Below, in pieces: positions 7,096-15,314 of a stretch of 41,141 nucleotides of DNA. The notes under the pieces are model-generated. The model worked only from the letters and a program-made list of their open reading frames with translations, did no database searches and was not told the origin of the DNA. The stretch comes from an uncultured Faecalibacterium sp. (GTDB lineage: Bacteria; Bacillota; Clostridia; Oscillospirales; Ruminococcaceae), in contig CAKSTO010000019.1 of assembly GCA_934501115.1 (NCBI GenBank), forward strand, positions 1 to 41,141, written 5' to 3'. The translations under genes were made by a program, and so were the position numbers. Every line of letters begins with the position of its first letter. Position 1 is the stretch's first letter.

Positions 7096-7140
7096 GCGGA
7101 GGCGTTTTGATTTTCGGTCAAGACGTCTCCGCTTCTTTTT
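7096..7140 (+). terminator. Riboswitch-coupled intrinsic terminator before moeA
   Basis: Positions 7096-7110 pair with 7118-7132 over 15 base pairs (two G-U) around a 7-nt loop and are followed by ttcttttt. With no gene between the structure at 6976-7095 and moeA, the terminator must act in the moeA leader. The segment cctcc (6978-6982) could pair with ggagg (7098-7102) and would then disrupt it, giving a possible antiterminator. Confidence 0.8.
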
Positions 7141-7232
7141 CACCTGCCTTTTTATGAAAAGAGAATATCCCCCGGCACGCCCTGTCTGAGCCATAGCAGA
7201 CCGGGTGCAGCCGGGCATTTGGAGGATTTTTT

Positions 7233-8471
7233 ATGAAACAGCCTTTTTGTGCACCGGCCGAAGCGCTGCGCCGCGTGCTGGATGCGGCGGCGGCGCTGCC
7301 GCGCCCGGCAGTGGAAAGCGTCCCTCTGGAGGATGCCTGCGGACGTGTCGCGGCACAGGCTCTCTGTGCCCGGATGGATCAGCCCCCCTTTGACCGCAGC
7401 CCGCTGGACGGTTACGCGCTGCACAGCGCCGACACTGCCGGAGCCAGCCGTGAAACCCCTGTTTCTCTGCCTGTGACCATGAAGCTCTACGCCGGGGACG
7501 CCCCCGCCGCCGCTCTGCCTGTGGGCTGCGCGGCCCGCATCATGACCGGTGCCCCTCTGCCGGAGGGCGCGGACTGCGTGCTGATGCAGGAGCTGACCGA
7601 CAGCGGCGAAGAGCGCGTGCAGCTCTATGCCGCCCTGAAACCGCAGCAGAACGTGGTGTTCCGGGGCGGGGACATCGCCGCCGGAGCCATCATTGCCGCC
7701 GAGGGCACGCCGCTGACCCCTGCACATCTGGGTGTGCTGGCGGGGCAGGGCTATGCCGAGGTGCCGGTATACCGCACCCTGACCGTGGGCATTCTTTCCA
7801 CCGGCAGTGAGCTGCTGGCTCCGGGTGAGCCGTGGGCTCCCGGCAAAATTTACGACGCCAACGGCATTCAAAACGCTGCCCGGCTGGGTCAGCTGGGCTT
7901 TGCCGTGCAGCGGCAGCACTGCTCGGACGACCCGGAGGTCATCACCTGCCAGCTGCAGGAGCTTTTGACCGGCTGCGATGCCGTCATTACCAGCGGCGGC
8001 GTTTCGGTAGGGCAGAAGGACTATCTGCCCGCCGTGCTGGAACGACTGGAGGCACAGATGATCTTTGCGGGCGTGGCACAAAAGCCCGGCAGCCCCATGC
8101 TGGCGGCAGAGGTCAATGACAGACTGGTGTTCTGCCTGTCCGGCAACCCCTTTGCTGCGGCGGCAACACTGGAGCAGTACGCCATCCCGGCTCTGCTGCG
8201 GGCGGCAGGACGCCGGGAGGAAAATTGCATTCTTTCCCGCACCACCTGCACCCTGACCACCGGATTTTCCAAATCCAGCAAGGGCGACCGCTACCTGCGG
8301 GCGAAAGCGGCAGGCGGCAGCGTGACCATCCCCGGCGAGGGCAGCGCCGAAGCGCATTCGTCCGGCAGCCTTTCTGCCATGATCGGCTGCAATTGTCTGG
8401 TAGAGCTGCCCGCAGGCAGCGGTCCGGTGGCTCCGGGCGAAGAAGTGGAGGTGCTTTACTTTGTATATTGA
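7233..8471 (+). CDS. moeA: MoeA molybdopterin molybdenumtransferase
   Basis: This 412-residue protein has the full MoeA layout: N-terminal linker domains with DQPPFDRSPLDGYAL and ARIMTGAPLPEGADCV, the MogA-like domain with ILSTGSELL, DANGIQNAA and TSGGVSVGQKDY, and a C-terminal beta domain. MoeA inserts molybdate or tungstate into adenylylated molybdopterin. GGAGG at 7221-7225 is 7 nt upstream of the ATG. It is the first gene after the riboswitch candidate and overlaps mobB by 11 nt, so the two are translated together. A second, MoeA-like protein two genes downstream suggests specialised metal-insertion steps. Confidence 0.95.
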   Translation: MKQPFCAPAEALRRVLDAAAALPRPAVESVPLEDACGRVAAQALCARMDQPPFDRSPLDGYALHSADTAGASRETPVSLPVTMKLYAGDAPAAALPVGCAARIMTGAPLPEGADCVLMQELTDSGEERVQLYAALKPQQNVVFRGGDIAAGAIIAAEGTPLTPAHLGVLAGQGYAEVPVYRTLTVGILSTGSELLAPGEPWAPGKIYDANGIQNAARLGQLGFAVQRQHCSDDPEVITCQLQELLTGCDAVITSGGVSVGQKDYLPAVLERLEAQMIFAGVAQKPGSPMLAAEVNDRLVFCLSGNPFAAAATLEQYAIPALLRAAGRREENCILSRTTCTLTTGFSKSSKGDRYLRAKAAGGSVTIPGEGSAEAHSSGSLSAMIGCNCLVELPAGSGPVAPGEEVEVLYFVY

Positions 8472-8979
8472 ATCCAAACAGGCTCTGGCAGAAGAACTGG
8501 AGCTCAAGCGTCCTGCAGTGCTGGCCGTCAGCGGCGTGCACAACAGCGGCAAGACCACCCTGCTGGAAAAACTGCTGCCTGCTCTGCGCGGGCAGGGGCT
8601 GAAGGTGGGCATCATCAAGCACGACGGCCACGATTTTACCCCGGATGTGCCCGGCACCGACAGCTACCGTCTGCGGGAAGCAGGGGCCGAAGGCGTGGCG
8701 GTCTACTCCGGCACCCGCTATCTGCTGACTGAGGAATTCCGCCTGACCGAGCAGGATCTGCTGGCTCTGTTCGAGCGGCACGGCTACGATCTGGTGCTGC
8801 TGGAAGGCTTCAAGTCCAGCGGCTGGCCTAAGATCGAAGTGGTGCGCAGGGAAATTGCGGACGCACCGGTGTCGTTCCAGCCACTGGCCGTGGTGGGCGA
8901 CATCCCGGGTGCAGACTTCGGGTTGGAGGACATCCAGCCGCTGGCCGATTGGATCATTGCCCAGATGCCGACTCTGTAA
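8461..8979 (+). CDS. mobB: MobB molybdopterin-guanine dinucleotide biosynthesis protein
   Basis: This 172-residue P-loop protein has SGVHNSGKTTLLEKLLP (Walker A), KVGIIKHDGHDF and LVLLEGFKSSGWPKIEVV, all typical of MobB. MobB binds GTP and assists MobA in making the guanine dinucleotide form of the cofactor. The start is TTG at 8461, inside the end of moeA; GGAGG at 8447-8451 lies 9 nt upstream and no in-frame ATG precedes the P-loop. MobA itself is not in the window. The presence of mobB suggests that at least one client enzyme uses a bis-MGD-type cofactor. Confidence 0.92.
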   Translation: MYIESKQALAEELELKRPAVLAVSGVHNSGKTTLLEKLLPALRGQGLKVGIIKHDGHDFTPDVPGTDSYRLREAGAEGVAVYSGTRYLLTEEFRLTEQDLLALFERHGYDLVLLEGFKSSGWPKIEVVRREIADAPVSFQPLAVVGDIPGADFGLEDIQPLADWIIAQMPTL

Positions 8980-8991
8980 GGAGAAGATAAG

Positions 8992-10011
8992 ATGAAACTA
9001 ATTCGTACCGAAGACGCGGCAGGACAGGTGCTCTGCCACGATATCACCCAGATCATTCCCGGCGAGTTCAAGGGTGCCCGCTTCCGCAAGGGGCACGTCA
9101 TCCAGCCGGAGGATATCCCGGTGCTGCTCTCCATCGGCAAGGAGAACCTCTATGTCTGGGAAAAGCACCCCGGCATCCTCCACGAGGACGAAGCAGCCGC
9201 CCTGCTGTACAAGGCCGCTGCGGGCAAAAACATCCACGGCACCGAGCCGAAGGAGGGCAAGATCGAGCTGATCGCGGACTGCGACGGCCTGCTGAAGATC
9301 CACCGCGAAGCGCTGCTGGCGGTGAACAGCCTCCCGCAGATGATGATCGCCACCATCCACGGTGATCTGCCCGTGAAAAAAGGCCAGAAGCTGGCAGGCA
9401 CCCGCATCATCCCGCTGGTGATCGAGCAGGAAAAAATGGACGCCATGCAGGCGGCCGCCGGGGCAGAGCCGATCCTGAACGTGCTGCCCATGCAGGCCAA
9501 AAAGGTGGGTATCATCACCACCGGCAGCGAGGTGTTCAAGGGGCGCATCGAGGATAAATTCACCCCCATCCTGCAAAGCAAGCTGGCCGTCTACGGCTGT
9601 GAGGTGGTTTTCCACAAGGTCTGCGACGACGACCCTGCCGGGATCACCGCCGCCATTCTGGAAGCAAAAGAAGCTGGCTGTGAGCTGATCTTTACCACCG
9701 GCGGCATGAGCGTTGACCCCGACGACCGCACCCCGCTGGCCATCAAAAACACCGGTGCGGACATCATTACTTACGGCGCACCGGTGCTGCCGGGTGCCAT
9801 GTTCCTTGTAAGCTATCTGGACGGTGTGCCGGTATGCGGCCTGCCCGGCTGCGTGATGTACGCAAAGCGCACCATCTTTGACCTGCTGCTGCCCCGTCTG
9901 CTGGCTGACGACCCCATCACCGCCGAGGACATCGCCCGTCTGGGCGAAGGCGGCCTGTGCCTGAACTGCGAAGTGTGCCACTGGCCGAACTGCGGGTTCG
10001 GGCACTGCTGA
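8992..10011 (+). CDS. Molybdopterin-binding (MoaB/Mog-domain) protein with Cys-rich tail
   Basis: The 339-residue protein has an N-terminal region beginning MKLIRTEDAAGQVLCHDITQ (like the MoeA linker) and a Mog-type domain with ITTGSEVFKGRIEDKF and FTTGGMSVDPDDRTP. It ends in a short tail with Cys323, Cys326, Cys329, His330, Cys334 and Cys339, which could bind zinc or an iron-sulfur cluster. It belongs to the clostridial MoeA-like molybdopterin-binding proteins, whose exact step is not established. It lies 12 nt after mobB with aaggaga as ribosome site. A role in metal insertion or cofactor delivery is inference from the fold and operon. Confidence 0.8.
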   Translation: MKLIRTEDAAGQVLCHDITQIIPGEFKGARFRKGHVIQPEDIPVLLSIGKENLYVWEKHPGILHEDEAAALLYKAAAGKNIHGTEPKEGKIELIADCDGLLKIHREALLAVNSLPQMMIATIHGDLPVKKGQKLAGTRIIPLVIEQEKMDAMQAAAGAEPILNVLPMQAKKVGIITTGSEVFKGRIEDKFTPILQSKLAVYGCEVVFHKVCDDDPAGITAAILEAKEAGCELIFTTGGMSVDPDDRTPLAIKNTGADIITYGAPVLPGAMFLVSYLDGVPVCGLPGCVMYAKRTIFDLLLPRLLADDPITAEDIARLGEGGLCLNCEVCHWPNCGFGHC

Positions 10012-10014
10012 AAG

Positions 10015-10064
10015 CCCTCTCAGTCAAAGCCTTTCGGCTTTGCCAGCTCCCCCGAGGGGGGAGC
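10015..10064 (+). repeat. Two-hairpin repeat element, copy 1
   Basis: This copy starts ccctctcagtc, then has a variable hairpin (aaagcc/ggctt) and a second hairpin agctccccc/gggggagct. It fills the gap between the molybdopterin-binding gene and moaC within one operon. Related copies are at 28705, 28785, 30535, 30621, 32480, 32589 and 41091. Confidence 0.75.
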
Positions 10065-10084
10065 TTTACTAAGGTGAAAAAAGT

Positions 10085-10582
10085 ATGAGTGAAAATAATC
10101 TGACCCATTTTGATGCTGCAGGCAACGCCGTGATGGTGGACGTGAGTGAAAAAGCAGTCACCTTCCGGGAAGCGGTGGCTCACGGCATCATCACCATGAA
10201 CGCCGAAGCCTTTGCCGCCGTGCAGAGCGGCACCGTGAAAAAGGGCGATGTGCTGGGTGTTGCCCGCATTGCCGGCATCATGGCCACAAAAAGAACCAGT
10301 GAGCTGATCCCCCTGTGCCATCCGCTGCCCCTGACCAAGGTGAGCGTGGACTTCCGGCTGCTGCCCAAGCAGCAGGCGGTGGAAGCGCTGTGCACCGTCA
10401 AGACCGCCGGTGTCACCGGCGTGGAGATGGAAGCGCTGACCGGTGTTTCCACTGCGCTGCTGACCATCTATGATATGTGCAAGGCTGTGGACAAGGGCAT
10501 GGAGCTGGGCGAGATCCATCTTGTGGAAAAAACCGGCGGCAAGAGCGGCCATTACATCCGGGCGGAGGGCGGCTATGTTTGA
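10085..10582 (+). CDS. moaC: MoaC cyclic pyranopterin monophosphate synthase
   Basis: This 165-residue protein contains all MoaC blocks: LTHFDAAGNAVMVDVSEK, ARIAGIMATKRTSELIPLCH, TAGVTGVEMEALTGVS and IYDMCKAVDKGM. MoaC converts the 3',8-cyclo-GTP made by MoaA into cyclic pyranopterin monophosphate, the first stable cofactor precursor. Length matches the family norm. The last 8 nt overlap the start of moaA, so the two enzymes that act in sequence are probably translationally coupled. It follows a repeat element of about 50 bp that separates it from the preceding gene. Confidence 0.96.
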   Translation: MSENNLTHFDAAGNAVMVDVSEKAVTFREAVAHGIITMNAEAFAAVQSGTVKKGDVLGVARIAGIMATKRTSELIPLCHPLPLTKVSVDFRLLPKQQAVEALCTVKTAGVTGVEMEALTGVSTALLTIYDMCKAVDKGMELGEIHLVEKTGGKSGHYIRAEGGYV

Positions 10583-11543
10583 TTCCCTCACCCGAAATAT
10601 CCATTATCTGCGCCTGTCGGTGACCGACCTGTGCAATCTGCGCTGCCGCTACTGTATGCCCGACGGCGTGGAAAAGCTGGAGCGCGAAGCCGTGCTGACC
10701 TACGAAGAGTTCCTGCGGCTGGCGGCGCTGTTCGCCCAGTGCGGCATCGACACGGTGCGGGTGACCGGCGGCGAGCCGCTGGTGCGCAAAAACGTGGCAC
10801 AGCTGGTGGCCGGGCTCAAGGCCATCCCCGGCATCCGCAAAGTCACCATGACCACCAACGGCATTCTGCTGGCACAGCAGCTGCCCGCTTTGCTGGCGGC
10901 CGGTCTGGACAGCGTGAACATCAGTCTGGACACCCTGCGCCCGGAAGTGTTCCGGCAGATCACCGCCCGGGACGATTTTTCCGCCGTGCAGGCTGGCATT
11001 CGGGCGGCGCTGGAAAGCGGCATCCCGGTCAAGCTGAACTGCGTGCCGCAGGCGGGCGTCAACGAGAGCGAGCTGGAAACCCTTGCCGCCCTCGCCGAGA
11101 ACCGCCCGCTGCAGGTGCGCTTCATTGAGATGATGCCCATTGGCTACGGCGCGGCCATGCCCTGCATCTCCGGCCCGGAGCTGCGGCAGCGGTTTGCCCG
11201 CCGCTGGCCGGAGCTGCAGCCGCTGGCAGAAGCAGCCTTCGGGGACGGCCCGGCGGTATACTACACCGTGCCCGGCTGGCAAGGCAGCATCGGCTTTATT
11301 GCGGCGGTGCACGGCAAGTTCTGCGCCAGCTGCAACCGGGTGCGGCTGACCAGTCAGGGCTTTCTGCGCCCCTGCCTTGCCAGCGAGACCGGCTGCGACC
11401 TGCGCGCGCTGCTGCGCAGCGGCGCGGACGATGCACAGCTGCTGGCCACCATCCGGGAGACCATCTGGACAAAGCCCGGCGAACATCATTTTGAAGACAG
11501 TTCCATGCCCGCGACCCGCGGCATGTATCGCATCGGAGGATAA
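10575..11543 (+). CDS. moaA: MoaA GTP 3',8-cyclase (radical SAM)
   Basis: This 322-residue enzyme has the radical-SAM cluster motif at Cys20, Cys24 and Cys27 (CNLRCRYC), the SAM-binding stretch VTGGEPL, and the second C-terminal cluster motif FCASCNRVRLTSQGFLRPC. It ends with the conserved Gly-Gly that enters the active site. MoaA rearranges GTP in the first committed step of Moco synthesis. The ATG at 10575 overlaps moaC; GGAGGG at 10564-10569 precedes it, and reading further upstream in frame only adds sequence within moaC. Activity requires anaerobic Fe-S assembly, in keeping with the rest of the island. Confidence 0.96.
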   Translation: MFDSLTRNIHYLRLSVTDLCNLRCRYCMPDGVEKLEREAVLTYEEFLRLAALFAQCGIDTVRVTGGEPLVRKNVAQLVAGLKAIPGIRKVTMTTNGILLAQQLPALLAAGLDSVNISLDTLRPEVFRQITARDDFSAVQAGIRAALESGIPVKLNCVPQAGVNESELETLAALAENRPLQVRFIEMMPIGYGAAMPCISGPELRQRFARRWPELQPLAEAAFGDGPAVYYTVPGWQGSIGFIAAVHGKFCASCNRVRLTSQGFLRPCLASETGCDLRALLRSGADDAQLLATIRETIWTKPGEHHFEDSSMPATRGMYRIGG

Positions 11544-11549
11544 ATTTTT

Positions 11550-12482
11550 ATGGGAAAAATTCTGGCAATCTGCACCAGCCCCAAGCGCGGCACCGTCAAG
11601 ACCGAGGTGCCCAGCGCCGTGCTGACCCCGGAGTGGGGCATCGTGAGCGATGCCCACGGCGGCAGCTGGCACCGGCAGGTCAGCCTGCTGAGCGCGGAAA
11701 AGATCGAGGCTTTCCGCAAGAAGATCTGGGTGGACTACGGTGCCTTTGGCGAAAATCTGGTGATTGAGGGCTTCGATTTCCGCAATCTGCCGGTCACCAG
11801 CCGGTTCGCCATCGGAGACGTGGTGCTGGAAATGACCCAGATCGGCAAGGAGTGCCACAACGACTGCGTTATCAAGCAGCAGACCGGCGAGTGCATCATG
11901 CCCCGGGAGGGCGTGTTCGCCCGGGTGCTGCAGGGCGGCGAGATCCATGTAGGGGACGAAGTGACCCTGCTGCCCCCGCTGGAAAACCCGCCCCTGCGCG
12001 CTGCGGTCATCACCCTTTCGGACAAGGGCAGCCGTGGGGAGCGGGAGGATAAGAGCGGCCCGCTCATTGTGGAGATGCTTACCGCCGCAGGCTATGTGGT
12101 GGAGGAGACCATGATCCTGCCAGATGAAGCAAAGTCTCTGAAGGCTCAGCTCATCCGTCTGGCCGATGGCCGTCAGGTGAACCTGATCCTCACCACCGGC
12201 GGCACCGGCTTCTCCCCCCGGGATATCACCCCGGAAGCCACCTGTGCGGTGGCAGACCGCAACGCCCCCGGCATTGCCGAGGCCATGCGGTATCACAGCC
12301 TGAGCATCACCCCGCGCGGGATGCTGAGCCGCGGTGCCAGTGTGCTGCGGGGCAAAACGCTCATCGTCAACCTGCCGGGCAGCCCCAAGGCCGTGCAGGA
12401 GAATCTGGAGTACATCCTGCCCAGTCTGGAACACGGTGTGCGCATTGCCGCCGGTCTGGACGGCGAGTGCGCCCGCAAATAA
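11550..12482 (+). CDS. MOSC domain-MogA fusion protein
   Basis: This 310-residue fusion has residues 1-145 as a MOSC domain (Cys102, Cys106 and Cys115 around GKECHNDC and GECIMP, then GDEVTLL) and residues 150-305 as MogA/MoaB (LSDKGSRGEREDKSGP, TTGGTGFSPRDITPEAT, LPGSPKAVQENLEY). MogA adenylylates molybdopterin before MoeA inserts the metal. MOSC domains bind cofactor or carry sulfur. The fusion joins a metal-insertion step to a possible sulfur-handling or delivery step. It starts 6 nt after moaA with GGAGG in the moaA stop region. Each domain call is strong; the joint role is inference. Confidence 0.9.
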   Translation: MGKILAICTSPKRGTVKTEVPSAVLTPEWGIVSDAHGGSWHRQVSLLSAEKIEAFRKKIWVDYGAFGENLVIEGFDFRNLPVTSRFAIGDVVLEMTQIGKECHNDCVIKQQTGECIMPREGVFARVLQGGEIHVGDEVTLLPPLENPPLRAAVITLSDKGSRGEREDKSGPLIVEMLTAAGYVVEETMILPDEAKSLKAQLIRLADGRQVNLILTTGGTGFSPRDITPEATCAVADRNAPGIAEAMRYHSLSITPRGMLSRGASVLRGKTLIVNLPGSPKAVQENLEYILPSLEHGVRIAAGLDGECARK

Positions 12483-12533
12483 GGTTTCTCCACCCTATTT
12501 TCTTTTGCAGAGCGTAGAAACATGATGTTGTTT

Positions 12534-12546
12534 TACTTAAAGTAAG
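12534..12546 (+). promoter_or_regulatory. 13-nt palindrome upstream of modA
   Basis: The sequence ttactt-a-aagtaa sits just before the modA ribosome site (taaggag) in the 77-nt gap after the MOSC-MogA gene. It could be an operator for an oxyanion-responsive repressor or a small hairpin affecting translation. It does not match a ModE-type site that I recognise. Confidence 0.3.
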
Positions 12547-12559
12547 GAGAAAAGCAGAT

Positions 12560-13447
12560 ATGAACGACCATCGCATTTCCCGCCGGAGTTTTCTGGCTGC
12601 TGCCGGCATCGCCGGTGCAGCCGCTGCCCTTACTGCCTGCGGCGGCGCTGCTTCCAGCACAGCCGCTTCTTCCGTGGCATCCTCTGCCGCCGCTTCCTCG
12701 GAAGCAGCCCAGAGCGTGGAGCTGATCGTGTTTGCTGCCGCTTCCCTCACCGAGACCCTCACCGCCATCGGTGAGACCTACTCGGCAGAGAACCCGGGCG
12801 TGACCTTCCGCTTCAACTTCGATTCCTCCGGCACCCTCAAGACCCAGATCCAGGAGGGCGCGGACTGCGATCTGTTCATCTCTGCCGGTCAGAAGCAGAT
12901 GAACCAGCTGGACATCACGGCTTCTGCCGATGTGAACAAGGATGGGCTGGACTTTGTGGACAGTGACACCCGCGTGGATCTGCTGGAAAACAAGGTGGTG
13001 CTCTGCGTGCCGGAAGGCAGCGACAAGGGCATCGACAGCTTCGATGCTCTGGCCGAACGCCTGAAGGCACAGGACATCCTGTTCTGCATGGGCAACAGCG
13101 ATGTGCCCGTAGGTCAGTACACCCAGAAGATCCTTGCCTACTATGATCTGGACGAGGAAGCGCTTGCCGCTGCCGGTATCATCACCTACGGCTCCAACGT
13201 CAAGGAGGTCACCACCCAGATCGCCGAGGCCAGCGTGGATGCCGGTGTCGTTTACTGCACCGATGCCTACAGCGCCGGTCTGACCCCCGTGGACGAAGCC
13301 ACCAAGGAGATGTGCGGTCAGGTCATCTATCCTGCCGCCGTGCTGAAGGCCGCCCCCAACGCCGAGGCCGCCAAGGAGTTTTTGGCCTATCTGCAGACCG
13401 ACCGTGCCGCGACCGTGTTCGAGGGCGTGGGCTTCAGCGCCGTATAA
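12560..13447 (+). CDS. modA: ModA molybdate/tungstate-binding lipoprotein
   Basis: This 295-residue protein has a twin-arginine-like start (S-R-R-S-F-L, residues 7-12), a lipobox LTAC (Cys27) and a Ser/Ala-rich linker. The mature domain has the ModA hallmarks: LIVFAAASLTETLTAIG, FNFDSSGTLKTQIQEGADCDLFISAG and GVVYCTDAYSAGL. It captures molybdate or tungstate outside the cell and hands it to ModB. Which metal is preferred cannot be told from the sequence. It is the first gene of modABC and directly follows the cofactor operon. Confidence 0.93.
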   Translation: MNDHRISRRSFLAAAGIAGAAAALTACGGAASSTAASSVASSAAASSEAAQSVELIVFAAASLTETLTAIGETYSAENPGVTFRFNFDSSGTLKTQIQEGADCDLFISAGQKQMNQLDITASADVNKDGLDFVDSDTRVDLLENKVVLCVPEGSDKGIDSFDALAERLKAQDILFCMGNSDVPVGQYTQKILAYYDLDEEALAAAGIITYGSNVKEVTTQIAEASVDAGVVYCTDAYSAGLTPVDEATKEMCGQVIYPAAVLKAAPNAEAAKEFLAYLQTDRAATVFEGVGFSAV

Positions 13448-13457
13448 AGGAGCAGGC

Positions 13458-14129
13458 ATGGATTGGTATCCCTTATGGAACAGCCTGCGCATCGCCCTTA
13501 TCAGCTGCGCAGCGGTGTTCTTCCTTGGCATTTTTGCCGCCTATTCTATCGCAAAGCTGCCGCGCGCCGTCAAGGGCGTGCTGGACGTGGTGCTCACCCT
13601 GCCCATGGTGCTGCCGCCCACGGTGGTGGGCTATTTTCTGCTGCTGCTCTTCGGCGCAAAGCGGCCGGTGGGCATCTTCTTCATGGAGCAGTTCGGGGTC
13701 AAGCTGGTCATGAACTGGTACAGCGCCATCTTCGCCTCCATCGTGGTGGCCTTCCCGCTGATGTACCGTACCGCCCGCGGTGCCTTTGAGAGCTTTGACG
13801 AGACGCTGGCATGGTCGGCACAGACGCTGGGGCAGTCCAATGCATGGATCTTCTGGCGGGTGCGGATGCCGTACTGCCGTCAGGGCATTCTGGCCGGAAC
13901 GGTGCTGGCCTTTGCCCGGGCGCTGGGCGAGTATGGTGCCACCAGCATGATCGCCGGCTACACCCCCGGCAAGACCGCCACTATTGCCACCACAGTGTAC
14001 CAGCTCTGGCGCACCAACGATGAGGCCGGTGCCATGCGGTGGGTGCTGGTGGATATCGTGATCTCTGCTGTCGTGCTGCTGGCCGTGAATCTGCTGGAGA
14101 AAAAACAGAAAGCGGGTGGCCGGAAATGA
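13458..14129 (+). CDS. modB: ModB molybdate ABC transporter permease
   Basis: This 223-residue protein has five to six membrane helices. Recognisable elements are VVLTLPMVLPPTVVGYFLL, the coupling-helix region ETLAWSAQTLGQSNAWIFWR, and RALGEYGATSMIAG, which matches the ModB/CysTW permease EAA-loop region. The ATG at 13458 was chosen because aaaggagcaggc lies directly upstream; earlier in-frame codons overlap modA. The stop codon overlaps the modC start (ATGA), giving tight coupling with the ATPase. Confidence 0.94.
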   Translation: MDWYPLWNSLRIALISCAAVFFLGIFAAYSIAKLPRAVKGVLDVVLTLPMVLPPTVVGYFLLLLFGAKRPVGIFFMEQFGVKLVMNWYSAIFASIVVAFPLMYRTARGAFESFDETLAWSAQTLGQSNAWIFWRVRMPYCRQGILAGTVLAFARALGEYGATSMIAGYTPGKTATIATTVYQLWRTNDEAGAMRWVLVDIVISAVVLLAVNLLEKKQKAGGRK

Positions 14130-15193
14130 GTCTGGAAGTGAACATTACCAAAAAGCTGGACGGCTTCACCCTTCAGGCCGGGTTTACCGCAGGCAGCACG
14201 GCCACCGCTCTGCTGGGGGCATCCGGCTGCGGCAAAAGCATGACCCTGCGCTGCATCGCGGGCATCATGAAACCGGACAAAGGCCGCATCGTACTGGACG
14301 GCCGGGTGCTGTTTGACAGTGAACAGCATATCGACCTGCCGCCGCAGCAGCGCGGGGTGGGTCTGCTGTTCCAGAACTACGCCCTTTTCCCCAACATGAC
14401 CGTGGAGCAGAACATCCTCTGCGGGTTGAAGGCAGAAACTAACAAGGCAGCCCGCAAAGCCCGCTGTGCAGAAATGCTGCGTGCCATGCGGCTGGAAGAG
14501 CTGGCAGCCCGCCGCCCGGCAGAGCTTTCCGGCGGGCAGCAGCAGCGCACCGCGCTGGCGCGCATTCTGGTCGGGAAGCCCAGGCTCCTGATGCTGGACG
14601 AGCCTTTCAGCGCGCTGGACAGCTACCTGCGGGAAGAGGTGGAGAGCGAAGTGGGCAGTCTGCTGGCGGGATTTAACGGAACGGCTCTTCTGGTGACCCA
14701 CAATCGGGACGAAGCCTACCGCCTGTGCCCGGATATGGTGATTCTGGACAAAGGCCGTGTGCTGCGCACCGGTGCGACCAAAGAGGTTTTTTCTGCCCCC
14801 GGCAGCACCGCCGCCGCACGGCTGACCGGCTGCAAAAACATTCTGCCCTGCACCCGGGTGGACGAGCACACAGTGCGTCTGGAGGGCAGCAGTCTGCAGC
14901 TGACCGCCGCCCTGCCGGTGCCGGAGCACTGCACCGCTGTGGGCATCCGTGCCCACGACTTTATGCCCTGCACGCCGGATGCGCAGAATGCCTTGCCGGT
15001 AAAGGAGCTTTCTGTCAGCGAGAACCCCTTTGACTGGAATCTGATCCTTCAGCTGCCGGGCAGCGAGACCCGCCTTTGGTGGAAAGTCCCCAAAACAACG
15101 CTGGCAGCGGCAGAGCCGGTCGTTCCCGCCTGCCTTTCCGCAGCGCCGGAGAGCATCATGCCATTGGAAGATCCGATCCCTTCTCCGCAATAA
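14126..15193 (+). CDS. modC: ModC molybdate ABC transporter ATP-binding protein
   Basis: This 355-residue ATPase has Walker A GASGCGKS, the Q-loop FQNYALFPNMTVEQN, signature LSGGQQQR, Walker B LMLDEPFSALD and switch His (VTHNRDEAYRL). About 120 residues after the ATPase core form a regulatory TOBE-like domain that in ModC proteins can bind oxyanion for trans-inhibition; here it is divergent. The ATG at 14126 overlaps modB by 4 nt. It is followed by a strong bidirectional terminator at 15223. Confidence 0.93.
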   Translation: MSLEVNITKKLDGFTLQAGFTAGSTATALLGASGCGKSMTLRCIAGIMKPDKGRIVLDGRVLFDSEQHIDLPPQQRGVGLLFQNYALFPNMTVEQNILCGLKAETNKAARKARCAEMLRAMRLEELAARRPAELSGGQQQRTALARILVGKPRLLMLDEPFSALDSYLREEVESEVGSLLAGFNGTALLVTHNRDEAYRLCPDMVILDKGRVLRTGATKEVFSAPGSTAAARLTGCKNILPCTRVDEHTVRLEGSSLQLTAALPVPEHCTAVGIRAHDFMPCTPDAQNALPVKELSVSENPFDWNLILQLPGSETRLWWKVPKTTLAAAEPVVPACLSAAPESIMPLEDPIPSPQ

Positions 15194-15222
15194 CGTTCAA
15201 GGTCATCCTTTTCTCATAGCGA

Positions 15223-15268
15223 AAACGGCAGTGCAGACCCGCCCGGTCTGCACTGCCGTTTCTATTTT
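15223..15268. terminator. Bidirectional intrinsic terminator after modC
   Basis: Positions 15223-15239 pair perfectly with 15245-15261 (17 bp) around a 5-nt loop. The + strand continues into ctattttt and the minus strand has T-rich flank. It separates modC (+) from the convergent ABC genes (-). Confidence 0.9.
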
Positions 15269-15314
15269 TCTGATCAGAAAGCACAGCCGAAAGACCTTGG
15301 CTTCGGGCTGCTTT

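Noticed and set aside
10413..12434. Long minus-strand frame opposite moaC, moaA and the MOSC-MogA gene
   Set aside because: The three + strand genes have unmistakable motifs; the antisense frame has none.
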